Assembly: GCA_963746465.1 (NCBI GenBank)
Contig: CAVVAY010000007.1
Location: 620,001-684,000 of the forward strand
Origin: CAVVAY01 sp963746465
GTDB taxonomy: Bacteria; Actinomycetota; Actinomycetes; JACCUZ01
Direction of reading: 5' to 3'
Length of the DNA: 64,000 nt
Position numbers and translations under genes: made by a program. The notes below the pieces were generated by a model that had not been told where the DNA came from, did not search any database, and saw only the letters and a list, made by a program, of their open reading frames with translations. Positions 18,908 to 26,938 of this stretch are shown here, one piece after another (within the stretch, counting starts at the first letter, position 1; each line of letters begins with the position of its first letter).

Positions 18908-19317
18908 ACGGCTGGGTCATCTTCGTGATGGGTTCCCGAGAGATGGCGGGGGCGCTCGACGAGGTCCGCGAGGTCGTGCGTGCCACCGGGCTCGAGGCGC
19001 TCTCCGGCACCCGGGCTCCGGTGACCGGCCTGCTCGAGCTGCGCGGGACACCGGTGCCGGTGGTCGACCTGCGCTCCGGCGCCGACTCTTCCGACGAGGG
19101 CGACATCCTGGTGCTCACCACGCCGCAGGGGGTTCTCGGCCTGGCCGTCGACCGGGTGTCCTCGGTCCTGGGGCCGGACGAACTGGTGCCGCCGGGGCCG
19201 GACGAGCCCTGTCCGCACGGCCTGCCGGCGTACGTGCTCGAGGTCCGCCGCGACCCCGCCGGACGCCCGGTCCTCGTGGTCTCGTTGACGGCGCTGGCCG
19301 GGCTCGTCTCGGCCTGA
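18904..19317 (+). CDS. cheW: CheW-like chemotaxis coupling protein
   Basis: A 137-residue single CheW domain that would couple receptors to a CheA kinase. Visible features are the N-terminal FVMGSREMAGALDEVREVV, VTGLLELRGTPVPVVDLR (the characteristic G-x-PVPVVDLR strand), LVLTTPQGVLGLAVDRVSSVL and a second subdomain ending LVVSLTALAGLV. ATG 18904 overlaps the cheR stop (ATGA). CheA and the receptors must be encoded elsewhere. Confidence 0.9.
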   Translation: MNGWVIFVMGSREMAGALDEVREVVRATGLEALSGTRAPVTGLLELRGTPVPVVDLRSGADSSDEGDILVLTTPQGVLGLAVDRVSSVLGPDELVPPGPDEPCPHGLPAYVLEVRRDPAGRPVLVVSLTALAGLVSA

Positions 19318-19354
19318 GCGCCGCACGTCGGACTCGCCCTTGCGAGAACGTGCA

Positions 19355-19367
19355 CTTACTGTGTACG
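19355..19367. promoter_or_regulatory. Operator-like 13-mer before the TetR gene
   Basis: CTTACTGTGTACG matches the CTTAC-N3-GTAAG palindrome seen twice before the MMPL gene with one mismatch in the right arm. It lies 25 nt upstream of the TetR GTG, where it could allow autorepression. Confidence 0.45.
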
Positions 19368-19391
19368 TCGACAGTTCGTGAAGGAGGTCCG

Positions 19392-20075
19392 GTGCCCAGA
19401 GGGAAGTCGTCCCGGCGCGCTCCGTTGAGCCGGGAGCGAGTACTCCGCGCCGCTGTCGCGCTGGCTGACGCGAGCGGGATCGAGTCGCTGACGATGCGTA
19501 AGCTCGGCCAGGAGCTCGGTGTCGAGGCGATGTCGCTGTACAACCACGTCGCCAACAAGGACGACATCCTGGACGGCATCACCGACCTGGTCATCGGCGA
19601 CATCGAGGTGCCGCCGACCGGCACGGAGTGGCGCACGGCGATGCGCCGGCGGGCCGTCTCGGCCCACGAGGTCCTGCTGGCCCACCCGTGGGCGGCGATG
19701 CAGATCATGTCGCGCTTCAACATCGGCCCCGGCATGACGCGCTACCTGGATGCGACGCTCGGCCGGCTCCGGGAAGGCGGCTTCTCCATCGAGGGTGCGC
19801 TGGATGCGTGGCACACCCTGGACAGCCACATCTACGGCTTCACCCTGCAGGAGCTCGGGCTGCCGTTCGACGCGGACGAGGCCCCGAAGGTGTCGGCCGA
19901 TGTGCTCGGCCAGCTGTCGACCGGCGAGTTTCCGCACGTCGTCGAGATCATCACCCACGTCATGAACTCCGGGCGGATCGAGGACTTCGACTTCGGGCTC
20001 GACCTCATCCTGGACGGCCTCCAGCGCAAGCTGGACGAGACCTCGCCTCGCCGCCGTCGCGCGGTGCGCGCATGA
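19392..20075 (+). CDS. TetR-family transcriptional regulator
   Basis: A 227-residue regulator. The helix-turn-helix is at about residues 10-55 (LSRERVLRAAVALADASGIE, LTMRKLGQELGVEAMSLYNHV) and the C-terminal ligand domain resembles the TetR_C_1 class, with HPWAAMQIMSRF and a long helical end. Start GTG 19392 is fixed by a perfect Shine-Dalgarno AAGGAGGT (19381-19388) 3 nt upstream. A sequence close to the operator of the MMPL gene 1.5 kb away lies in its own promoter region, so it probably represses itself and the pump. Confidence 0.92.
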   Translation: MPRGKSSRRAPLSRERVLRAAVALADASGIESLTMRKLGQELGVEAMSLYNHVANKDDILDGITDLVIGDIEVPPTGTEWRTAMRRRAVSAHEVLLAHPWAAMQIMSRFNIGPGMTRYLDATLGRLREGGFSIEGALDAWHTLDSHIYGFTLQELGLPFDADEAPKVSADVLGQLSTGEFPHVVEIITHVMNSGRIEDFDFGLDLILDGLQRKLDETSPRRRRAVRA

Positions 20076-20078
20076 GAG

Positions 20079-21428
20079 TCAGGGCGCGGTGGCAGCATCC
20101 CGTCCGTCGGTGCGGACCGTGCGGAGGTGGGTTGGGACCGCCCACCACTGGTCGGGGCGGTCGACCACCGGCGCGCCCAGGCCGTCCCTGAGCACCCGGG
20201 CGAGCCGGAGCAGGTAGGCCGCGATCCCGGCCGCGCCCTGCATCCAACCGGTGCCGGGTGGCAGCAGCGGCGGGTCGACCCGGTGCTCGACGAACCGCCA
20301 GTAGGCGCCGGCCGGGTCGCGAACGGAACGCTCGACCAGCGCGTCGCCCATGCTGCGTGCGGCCGTGAGGAGCGTCTCGGTCCACTCCGGGTCGGCGCTG
20401 TCCTGCGCGGCGTCCAGCAGCACGTCCCCGACGCCCGCGGTCCCGCAGCAGCGGCCGTCGTTGTCCCAGAAGCCGGGCCGCAGCCGCTGCGGGACACCAG
20501 AGGTCAGGATCGAGTGCAGGCAGCGCCGTCGTAGATCGGTCACGCCGTGCCCGTCGACCTCGGTCACGCCGGCGTGGGTCAGCGCGGCGAACAGGAACGA
20601 TGTCCCGGCCGGCCCGTGGCACCACGTGTAGGTCACCGGCTCGACCTCCCGGGTCGACGTCGGGAAGCTGTGCGGGACGACGAAGCCGTCGTCCGCCGAC
20701 GAACCGACGTGCAGCAGGTGCCGGGCGCCCAACGTTGCGGCGTCGACGAAGTCCGTGCGCTCCAGGGCAGCTCCGGCGATCGCCAGCGCGGCGGCCGCGC
20801 CGGCGGTGCCGTGGGAGTAGTTCGGCATCCGGAACGGCACCCCGGGCAGGGTTCCCCAGTCGAGGCCGGCGTCGGAGCGGTCGGCGGCGCGCAGCAGCGC
20901 CTCGCCGCCGGTGGTGGCGATCGTCCGGGCGTGGTCGCCGCCGGCCCAGACGGCAGTCATCACGATGCCGGCGGAGCCCGCGATGATGTCGGTGACCGGA
21001 TCCTGGGAGCCGTTCGGATCCCTCCTCGTCGGCCAGCCGGCGGGGGTCATCCGGTCGACCAGCCGCCTCAGCGCCGGCGACTCGTGGCCGGGGGACAGCA
21101 GCCGAAGGGCCATCGCGTCACCGGCGAGCCCGTCGTACAGGGAGGGTTCGTCTCTTCTGCTCAACCGCGCCGCGAGCCGAGCGACGACCCGGGTCGCCAG
21201 GTCGTGCTCGGCCTCGGTCAGCGCGCGGTGCTGCGAGATCTCGGCCAGGACCGGTGCGAGCCCGGCGATCCCGGAGTAGAGCGAGTCGCGGTCTGCGGTC
21301 GGTGCCGCCTGCGGTTCGTTGTCCGGCACGGTCATCGGGAACCACGGGCCGTCATCCTCGCGGACCTGGCCGAGGACCCAGGACCAGGCCGCCTCCCCGA
21401 TGTCCCGGTACTCCTCGCCCTCCAGCAC
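20079..21428 (-). CDS. Orphan LanC-like (lanthionine cyclase family) protein
   Basis: A 449-residue alpha/alpha-toroid protein with repeated Gly-rich turns: LYSGIAGLAPVL, LYDGLAGDAMAL, IIAGSAGIVMTA, NYSHGTAGAAAAL and GWMQGAAGIAAYL. LanC active-site features are present: His206 in NYSHG, Cys270 in TWCHG, and Cys327-Cys328 in RCCGTAG. The usual last zinc ligand His is Cys328, giving a Cys-Cys-Cys site. No precursor peptide or dehydratase gene is visible nearby. It is divergent from the MMPL exporter and shares its operator region. Function unknown: peptide cyclisation elsewhere, or glutathione-S-transferase-like chemistry as for eukaryotic LanCL. Confidence 0.87.
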   Translation of the reverse strand: MLEGEEYRDIGEAAWSWVLGQVREDDGPWFPMTVPDNEPQAAPTADRDSLYSGIAGLAPVLAEISQHRALTEAEHDLATRVVARLAARLSRRDEPSLYDGLAGDAMALRLLSPGHESPALRRLVDRMTPAGWPTRRDPNGSQDPVTDIIAGSAGIVMTAVWAGGDHARTIATTGGEALLRAADRSDAGLDWGTLPGVPFRMPNYSHGTAGAAAALAIAGAALERTDFVDAATLGARHLLHVGSSADDGFVVPHSFPTSTREVEPVTYTWCHGPAGTSFLFAALTHAGVTEVDGHGVTDLRRRCLHSILTSGVPQRLRPGFWDNDGRCCGTAGVGDVLLDAAQDSADPEWTETLLTAARSMGDALVERSVRDPAGAYWRFVEHRVDPPLLPPGTGWMQGAAGIAAYLLRLARVLRDGLGAPVVDRPDQWWAVPTHLRTVRTDGRDAATAP

Positions 21429-21454
21429 GCGGGAAGACTACGGCCCTCCATCTC

Positions 21455-21495
21455 TTGACGACCTTACGATGTAAGGCTATAACTTACGAGGTAAG
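21455..21495 (+). promoter_or_regulatory. Promoter with tandem TetR-type operators for the MMPL gene
   Basis: TTGACG (21455-21460), 17 bases, TATAAC (21478-21483): a near-consensus promoter. Palindrome CCTTACGATGTAAGG (21462-21476) fills the spacer, and CTTACGAGGTAAG (21483-21495) begins at the last base of the -10. The two 13-mers are 20 bp apart, on the same DNA face. The LanC-like gene starts divergently 27 bp upstream of the -35. Confidence 0.8.
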
Positions 21496-21518
21496 CCCAA
21501 CCACCTGAGGAGTGCGCG

Positions 21519-23717
21519 ATGCTGGTACGACTGGCTGACTGGTGCTACCGCAGGCGGCGCCTGGTCGTCGTCCTGTGGATCGCCGCCCTGGTGGGCTCGT
21601 TCGCCCTGGCCGGCGCGTTCGGCGGGGAGTTCAAGCAGAACTACCTCCAGCCGGGCTCGGAGTCGAAGGCGGCCTCGGAGACGCTGGACCAGAACTTCCC
21701 CGCGCGCTCCGGCGACACGGTCCAGGTGGTCGTGCACTCCGCGAGCGGCGTCACCGAGCCCAGCGTCCAGGCCCGCGCGGAGAAGATCTTCGCCGACATC
21801 GCGAAGTCGGCCCACGTGGTCGGTGTCGCCAGTCCGTTCGCCGACGGGGGGTCCGACCAGATCTCGCAGGACGGCACCACGGCGTACGCCGACGTCGCGC
21901 TGGACAAGAAGGACAACGAGTTCACCATCGACGAGGCCAAGGCGCTGATCGAGCCGGTGCTTGCCACCGGGAACGGCAGCCTGCAGGTCGAGGTGGGCGG
22001 TGCGGTCGCTTCGCTGTCGCAGACCGCCGCTGTCTCCTCCGAAGCCATCGGGTTCCTCGCCGCCGCGCTGATCCTGCTCATCACCTTCGGCTCCGCGGTC
22101 GCCATGGGGCTTCCGCTGCTGACCGCCGTGTTCGGCCTCGGCATCGCCACGGCGGTCGGCGGGCTGGTGATGCGCGTGGTGGACGTCCCGGACTGGGCGC
22201 CGCCCACCGCCGCGATGGTCGGGCTCGGCATCGGCATCGACTACGCACTGCTCATCGTCACCCGGTTCCGGGGCAGCCTGGCCCAGGGCCAGGACCCGCG
22301 GCGGGCCACCCTGACCGCGATCGCCACCGCCGGCCGGGCCGTGCTGTTCGCCGGGCTGACGGTGATGTTGTCGATGTTCGGCATCCTGCTGATGGGGCAG
22401 CCGGCGATGACCGGCTTCGCCTTCACCGTGATCCCGGCCGTGCTCGTCGTGATGGCAGCCTCGGTGACGCTGCTGCCGGCCATGCTCGGCTTCGCCGGCC
22501 GCAACATCGAACGCTGGCACGTGCCGTTCGTCAGCAAGGACGCGCACGCCTACGACGCGACTCGCTGGTACCGCTGGAGCAGGTTCGTGCAGCGTCGGCC
22601 CTGGGTCGCCGCGATCGGCGGCTTCGCCGTCCTGATCGCGCTGGCCGCTCCGTTCCTCGGCATCCGGTTCGGGTTCCCGGATGCGAAGAACGACGTGCCG
22701 GCCGCCACGAGTCGACAGGCCTACGACCTGCTCGCCGACGGGTTCGGCCCCGGTTTCTCGGCACCGCTGGTGCTCACCGTGCAGGGCAAGTCCGACGCCG
22801 CTCTCCAGACCGCCACCGACCAGGTCGGTGACCAGCTGGGCCAGGTCGACGGCGTGGCCCGGGTCGAGCCCGCGGTCCTCAACCCGGCGGGTGACACCGC
22901 GATAATCCGCGTGGTCCCGACGACCTCGCCGCAGGACGAGGCCACCACCGACCTCGTCGACACCCTGCGCGACGACGCGATCCCGGCGGCCACCGCCGGC
23001 ACGGGGCTCACCATCGACGTCGGCGGGGCCGTGGCCGCCAACCTGGACACCACCCGCGGCACGTTCGACCGGCTCCCGCTGTTCTTCGGCGGCGTCCTGC
23101 TGGTGTCGTTCCTGCTGCTGATGACCGTCTTCCGGTCGGTCGCGGTCGCTCTCAAGGCCGTCATCATGAACGTGCTCGCGACCGGTGCCGCGTTCGGTGT
23201 GCTCGCGCTTGCAGTCGGCGGCGGCCCGCTCGGCGACCTCGTCGGGATCCCGGAGGAGACACCGATCCCGATCCAGCTGCCGATCGGCATCTTCGCGGTG
23301 CTGTTCGGGCTGTCGATGGACTACGAGATCTTCCTGCTGAGCCGGATCAAGGAGGAGTACGACCGCACCGGCAACAATGCGCTCGCCGTCGCTGACGGCT
23401 TGGCCAAGTCCGCCCGGGTCATCACCGCCGGAGCCGCCGTCATGGTCACCGTCTTCGCCTCCTTCGTCCTCGGCGACGCAGTGCTCGGCAAGATGTTCGG
23501 CATCGGGCTGGCCGCGGCCATCCTGATCGACGCCACCCTGATCCGGATGGTGCTCGTCCCCGCGACGATGGAGCTGCTCGGCGACCGCAACTGGTGGCTG
23601 CCGGGCTGGCTGGACCGGTTGCTGCCGAACATCCACGTCGAGGGCCACGAGGTCACCGCCGCCGACATGGACCTCCGCGACGCGGAGCGCGAGGCCCCGG
23701 TCCTCGTTGCGTCGTAA
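21519..23717 (+). CDS. MMPL-family RND transporter
   Basis: A 732-residue inner-membrane exporter of the MMPL/RND superfamily. One N-terminal helix (VVVLWIAALVGSFALAGAF) is followed by a periplasmic loop (about 35-165), a first bundle of helices including MVGLGIGIDYALLIVTRFR, a second large loop (about 370-520), and a second bundle with GLSMDYEIFLLSRIKEEY. The two GID/SMDY motifs supply the proton-relay acids. The length is typical of drug or lipid exporters without extra domains. GAGGAG precedes ATG 21519. Two tandem palindromes overlap the promoter, pointing to repression by the TetR gene at 19392. Confidence 0.95.
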   Translation: MLVRLADWCYRRRRLVVVLWIAALVGSFALAGAFGGEFKQNYLQPGSESKAASETLDQNFPARSGDTVQVVVHSASGVTEPSVQARAEKIFADIAKSAHVVGVASPFADGGSDQISQDGTTAYADVALDKKDNEFTIDEAKALIEPVLATGNGSLQVEVGGAVASLSQTAAVSSEAIGFLAAALILLITFGSAVAMGLPLLTAVFGLGIATAVGGLVMRVVDVPDWAPPTAAMVGLGIGIDYALLIVTRFRGSLAQGQDPRRATLTAIATAGRAVLFAGLTVMLSMFGILLMGQPAMTGFAFTVIPAVLVVMAASVTLLPAMLGFAGRNIERWHVPFVSKDAHAYDATRWYRWSRFVQRRPWVAAIGGFAVLIALAAPFLGIRFGFPDAKNDVPAATSRQAYDLLADGFGPGFSAPLVLTVQGKSDAALQTATDQVGDQLGQVDGVARVEPAVLNPAGDTAIIRVVPTTSPQDEATTDLVDTLRDDAIPAATAGTGLTIDVGGAVAANLDTTRGTFDRLPLFFGGVLLVSFLLLMTVFRSVAVALKAVIMNVLATGAAFGVLALAVGGGPLGDLVGIPEETPIPIQLPIGIFAVLFGLSMDYEIFLLSRIKEEYDRTGNNALAVADGLAKSARVITAGAAVMVTVFASFVLGDAVLGKMFGIGLAAAILIDATLIRMVLVPATMELLGDRNWWLPGWLDRLLPNIHVEGHEVTAADMDLRDAEREAPVLVAS

Positions 23718-23724
23718 CAGGGGG

Positions 23725-24237
23725 TCAGCGGGGGTCGAGCAGCTCGTCGGCGAGGAGATCCATCAGCAGGCCGTCGTGCCAGCCGGCTCCGTCGGCGTCG
23801 CGCTCGTACCGTCGCATCAGCCCGACCGGCCGGAACCCCACCGCGGCGTAGCAGCGGATGGCCGCCTCGTTGTCCGCCGCCGGGTCGATCACCAGCCGGT
23901 GGTGCCCGCGGTCGTGCACCAGGTGGGCGGCCAGGGTGCGCACGGCGTCCCGGCCGAGGCCGCCGCCGTGCACCCGAGGGTCGAGGAAGATGTCGACCGA
24001 CGCGTGCCGGTACGCCGGCTCGTCCTCCTCGCCGTACTGCACCATGCCGACCACCCGCCCGTCGTCGACGACCGCGAAGCGCACTGCTGAGGAGTCGTCG
24101 AACGGCCACTGCTCCGACGCAGCCTCGTCGCCCCACCGGGCGCGGACCTCGGGGGTGGCCAGGATGCGGCGCAGCTCGGACACGTGCTCGGCGTCGACCG
24201 GCACCAGCACCACCCGGTGCCCGACCAGCTCGTGCAC
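23725..24237 (-). CDS. GNAT acetyltransferase, AAC(6')-like
   Basis: A 170-residue GNAT protein. The acetyl-CoA loop is GGGLGRDAVRTLA (after DPRVHG), and the later part, RLVIDPAADNEAAIRCYAAV then GFRPVG, resembles aminoglycoside 6'-N-acetyltransferases of the AacA4 type. Chromosomal homologues in actinobacteria are common and usually not proven resistance genes, so the substrate is open. GTG 24237 lies 2 nt after the disA stop, so it is the third gene of a radA-disA-GNAT unit. It converges on the MMPL gene with 7 nt between stops. Confidence 0.85.
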   Translation of the reverse strand: MHELVGHRVVLVPVDAEHVSELRRILATPEVRARWGDEAASEQWPFDDSSAVRFAVVDDGRVVGMVQYGEEDEPAYRHASVDIFLDPRVHGGGLGRDAVRTLAAHLVHDRGHHRLVIDPAADNEAAIRCYAAVGFRPVGLMRRYERDADGAGWHDGLLMDLLADELLDPR

Positions 24238-24239
24238 GC

Positions 24240-25325
24240 TCAGACGTAGCGCTCGAGGATCGAGGACTCGGCCAGCCGGGACAGCCCCTCGCGGATGCTG
24301 CGGGCGCGCGACTCGCCGACCCCGTCGACGGCCAGCAGGTCGTCGATGCTGGCGGCGAGCAGCTTCTGCAGGCTGCCGAAGTGCTCGACCAGCCGGTCGA
24401 CCACCAGGCCGGGCAGCCGCGGCACCCGGGCCAGCAGCCGGTAGCCCCGCGGGCTGACCGCGGCGTCCAGGCCTTCGCCGCCGGAGTAGCCGAGGGCCCG
24501 GGCCACGGCGGCCAGGTCGAGCAGCTCGAGCGCGTCCAGACCGTCGAGGTCGGTCATCACGTCGGTCAGCGTGCGGGACCGGCGGCCGGTGGGCGCCGGC
24601 AGGTAATCCCGGGCGATCAGCTCCCGGTCCGGCTCCACGCCGGCGATCAGCTCGTCGAGCTGCAGGGTCAGCAGCCGGCCGTCGGTGCCGAGCTCGACGA
24701 CGTACGACTCGATCTCGCCGGCGATCCGGCGGACCATCTCCAGCCGCTGGGCCACCGCCGAGACGTCGCGGACGGTGACCAGGTCCTCGATCTCCAGCGC
24801 GGACAAGGTGCCGGACACCTCGTCGAGGCGCAGCTTGTAGCGCTCGAGGGTGGCCAGCGCCTGGTTGGCCCGGGACAGGATCTGGGTGGACGCCTCGAGG
24901 ACGTAGCGCTGGTCGTTGACGTAGATCGCGATGATGCTCATCGACTGGCTGACCGAGATCACCGGCAGGCCGGTCTGCTTGTTGACCCGGTCAGCGGTGC
25001 GGTGCCGGGTGCCGGACTCGTCGGTGAAGATCGCCGGGTCGGGGACCATCTGCACGGCGGCGCGCAGGATCTTGGTGCAGTCGCGGTCGACCACGATGCC
25101 GCCGTCCATCTTGGCCAGCTCGCGCAGCCGGGTCGCGCTGAACTCGACGTCCAGGACGAAGCCGCCGGTGCACAGCTCCTCGACGACCTTGTCGAAGCCC
25201 AGCACGATCAGGGCGCCGGTGCGCCCGCGCAGGATCCGCTCGAGGCCGTCGCGCAGGGCGGTGCCGGGCGCGACGGCGGCAAGCGTCGCCCGCAACGGGT
25301 CGTCGACCCGCTCCGCTCCAGCCAC
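24240..25325 (-). CDS. disA: DNA integrity scanning diadenylate cyclase DisA
   Basis: Makes cyclic di-AMP from two ATP and scans DNA for branched structures. The 361-residue protein has the N-terminal DAC domain (about 1-145) with KMDGGIVVD at 72-80 and SGTRHRT at 104-110, a helical linker, and a C-terminal HhH region (about 285-361, with LVVDRLVEHFGSLQKLLAAS and VDGVGESRARSI). The usual DGA motif reads DGG (Asp74-Gly75-Gly76), a conservative change. GTG 25325 follows a GGGGAG ribosome site. Located just downstream of radA, whose product is known to restrain DisA in other bacteria. Confidence 0.96.
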   Translation of the reverse strand: MAGAERVDDPLRATLAAVAPGTALRDGLERILRGRTGALIVLGFDKVVEELCTGGFVLDVEFSATRLRELAKMDGGIVVDRDCTKILRAAVQMVPDPAIFTDESGTRHRTADRVNKQTGLPVISVSQSMSIIAIYVNDQRYVLEASTQILSRANQALATLERYKLRLDEVSGTLSALEIEDLVTVRDVSAVAQRLEMVRRIAGEIESYVVELGTDGRLLTLQLDELIAGVEPDRELIARDYLPAPTGRRSRTLTDVMTDLDGLDALELLDLAAVARALGYSGGEGLDAAVSPRGYRLLARVPRLPGLVVDRLVEHFGSLQKLLAASIDDLLAVDGVGESRARSIREGLSRLAESSILERYV

Positions 25326-25436
25326 TTGATCTCCCCACGTCGGCCGATCACGCGGAGTGTATCCGCGCCGCGGGCGCCAGCGATGCCCGGCGGAAGGTCA
25401 CGACATGGACACGACCGCCAGTCGCGGACGGTTCAG

Positions 25437-26825
25437 TCAGTGCCGGCGGTTGGCGAACGGGATGACCTCGGCACCGGGGAACGCGACCCGCAGCGCGTGC
25501 GCGAGGTCGCGCACCTCGATCGCCTCGATGCCCTTCGGCACCTTGCCCGGGTTGGGCGGCACCAGCGCGTGGGTGAAACCCAGCCGGGCCGCCTCGGCCA
25601 GCCGGCGGAAGGTCCCGGTCACCCGACGGATCTCGCCGGCCAGGCCCACCTCGCCGACGGCGACCAGGCCGGTGGCCAGCGGGTCGTTGGTGGCGGCACC
25701 GGCGACCGCGAGGGCGACCGCCAGGTCGGTGGCCGGCTCGGTGAGCCGGACCCCGCCGACCGTGGACGCGTAGACGTCCAGCATCCCGACCTTGAGCTGG
25801 GCCCGCCGCTGCAGCACGGCCAGCACCATCGCGAGCCGGCCGCCGTCCAGCCCACTCGTCGTACGCCGGGGGGAGTTCAGGGTCGAGGGCACCACCAGGG
25901 CCTGCACCTCGGCGACCAGCGGCCGCTTGCCCTCGACGGTGACCGTGACGCAGGTGCCCGGCACCGCCTCCCGCTGCTCGGACAGAAACAGCCCGCTCGG
26001 GTCGGCCAGCCCCTCGATGCCGTCGTCGGACAGGTCGAAGCAGCCCACCTCGTCGGCCGGGCCGTAGCGGTTCTTGACCCCGCGCACCATCCGCAGCCGG
26101 GAGTTGCGGTCGCCCTCGAAGTGCAGCACCACGTCGACGACGTGCTCGAGCAGCCGCGGCCCGGCGATCGAGCCGTCCTTGGTGACGTGGCCGACCAGCA
26201 CCGTCGCGATGCCGCGCTCCTTGGCGACCCTGATCAGCGCCGCGGCGACCTCGCGGACCTGGCTGACGTTGCCCGGTGACCCGTCGACCTCGGCGCTGGC
26301 GACGGTCTGCACCGAGTCGACGACCAGCAGGTCGGGCTTGACCGCGTCGACGTGGCCCAGGACGGCAGCCAGGTCGGTCTCGGCGGCGAGGTAGAGGTCG
26401 TCGCGCAGGGCGCCGATGCGGTCGGCCCGCAGCCGCACCTGGGCCGCCGACTCCTCGCCGGTGATGTACAGCGCGCGACCCCGCTCGGCAAACCGGGCTG
26501 CGACGTCGAGCAGCAGGGTGGACTTCCCGACGCCGGGCTCACCGGCCATCAGCACCACGGCGCCGGGGACGATGCCGCCGCCGAGGACCCGGTCGAGCTC
26601 GTCCACGCCGGTGGGCACGGCCCGCGCGGCCTCGACGTCGACGTCGGCGATCGGCCGGGCCGCGGTGGTGACCGGGCCGGCTGTCGTGGTCCGGACCGTC
26701 GGGGCCGAGGCGTCACCGACGGTGCCCCAGGCCTGGCACTCGCCGCAGCGGCCGACCCACTTCGTGGTGGCCCAGCCGCACTCGACGCACCGGAAGGACG
26801 GGCGCTCCCGAGTCGCAGCCTTCAC
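25437..26825 (-). CDS. radA: DNA repair protein RadA
   Basis: RecA-like helicase that helps branch migration during recombination. From GTG 26825 the 462-residue protein has an N-terminal C4 zinc finger (C13, C16, C27, C30), Walker A GEPGVGKST (95-103), the RadA-specific KNRYG motif (KNRFG variant) and a C-terminal Lon-protease-like domain with a Ser of PSTLNS-type context. An in-frame GTG at 26909 exists, but the zinc finger would then be unusually far from the start, and a likely -10 (26887-26892) lies inside that extension. It is transcribed with disA. Confidence 0.93.
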   Translation of the reverse strand: MKAATRERPSFRCVECGWATTKWVGRCGECQAWGTVGDASAPTVRTTTAGPVTTAARPIADVDVEAARAVPTGVDELDRVLGGGIVPGAVVLMAGEPGVGKSTLLLDVAARFAERGRALYITGEESAAQVRLRADRIGALRDDLYLAAETDLAAVLGHVDAVKPDLLVVDSVQTVASAEVDGSPGNVSQVREVAAALIRVAKERGIATVLVGHVTKDGSIAGPRLLEHVVDVVLHFEGDRNSRLRMVRGVKNRYGPADEVGCFDLSDDGIEGLADPSGLFLSEQREAVPGTCVTVTVEGKRPLVAEVQALVVPSTLNSPRRTTSGLDGGRLAMVLAVLQRRAQLKVGMLDVYASTVGGVRLTEPATDLAVALAVAGAATNDPLATGLVAVGEVGLAGEIRRVTGTFRRLAEAARLGFTHALVPPNPGKVPKGIEAIEVRDLAHALRVAFPGAEVIPFANRRH

Positions 26826-26838
26826 CGGGGCCCCCGCG

Positions 26839-26880
26839 TCATCGTGAGCACCAGCGAGCGATGTCGTGGGGTGGGGCCAT
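26839..26880 (-). CDS. Candidate 13-codon leader peptide of radA
   Basis: ATG 26880 opens a frame reading MAPPHDIARWCSR, ending at TGA 26841-26839, 13 nt before the radA GTG. TACTGT (26892-26887 on the minus strand) lies exactly 6 nt before the ATG, so this would be a leaderless upstream ORF. It is not in frame with radA. It may set translation of radA by reinitiation. It could also be a chance frame. Confidence 0.35.
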   Translation of the reverse strand: MAPPHDIARWCSR

Positions 26881-26886
26881 ACGACG

Positions 26887-26892
26887 ACAGTA
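26887..26892 (-). promoter_or_regulatory. Putative -10 of the radA-disA transcript
   Basis: TACTGT on the minus strand, 6 nt before the ATG of the 13-codon leader frame and about 60 nt before the radA GTG. Confidence 0.4.
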
Positions 26893-26938
26893 GGTCCGGG
26901 GTCGGACACGACCCGTCAGGCGCGCGGCGTCGCCACCC

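Noticed and set aside
19392..21518. Lanthipeptide biosynthetic cluster
   Set aside because: Only the LanC-like gene is present. No precursor frame rich in Ser/Thr/Cys and no dehydratase or LanM/LanKC domains were found around it.
25437..26909. RadA start at GTG 26909
   Set aside because: It would place the zinc finger about 40 residues from the N-terminus and lie upstream of the likely -10 element at 26887-26892.
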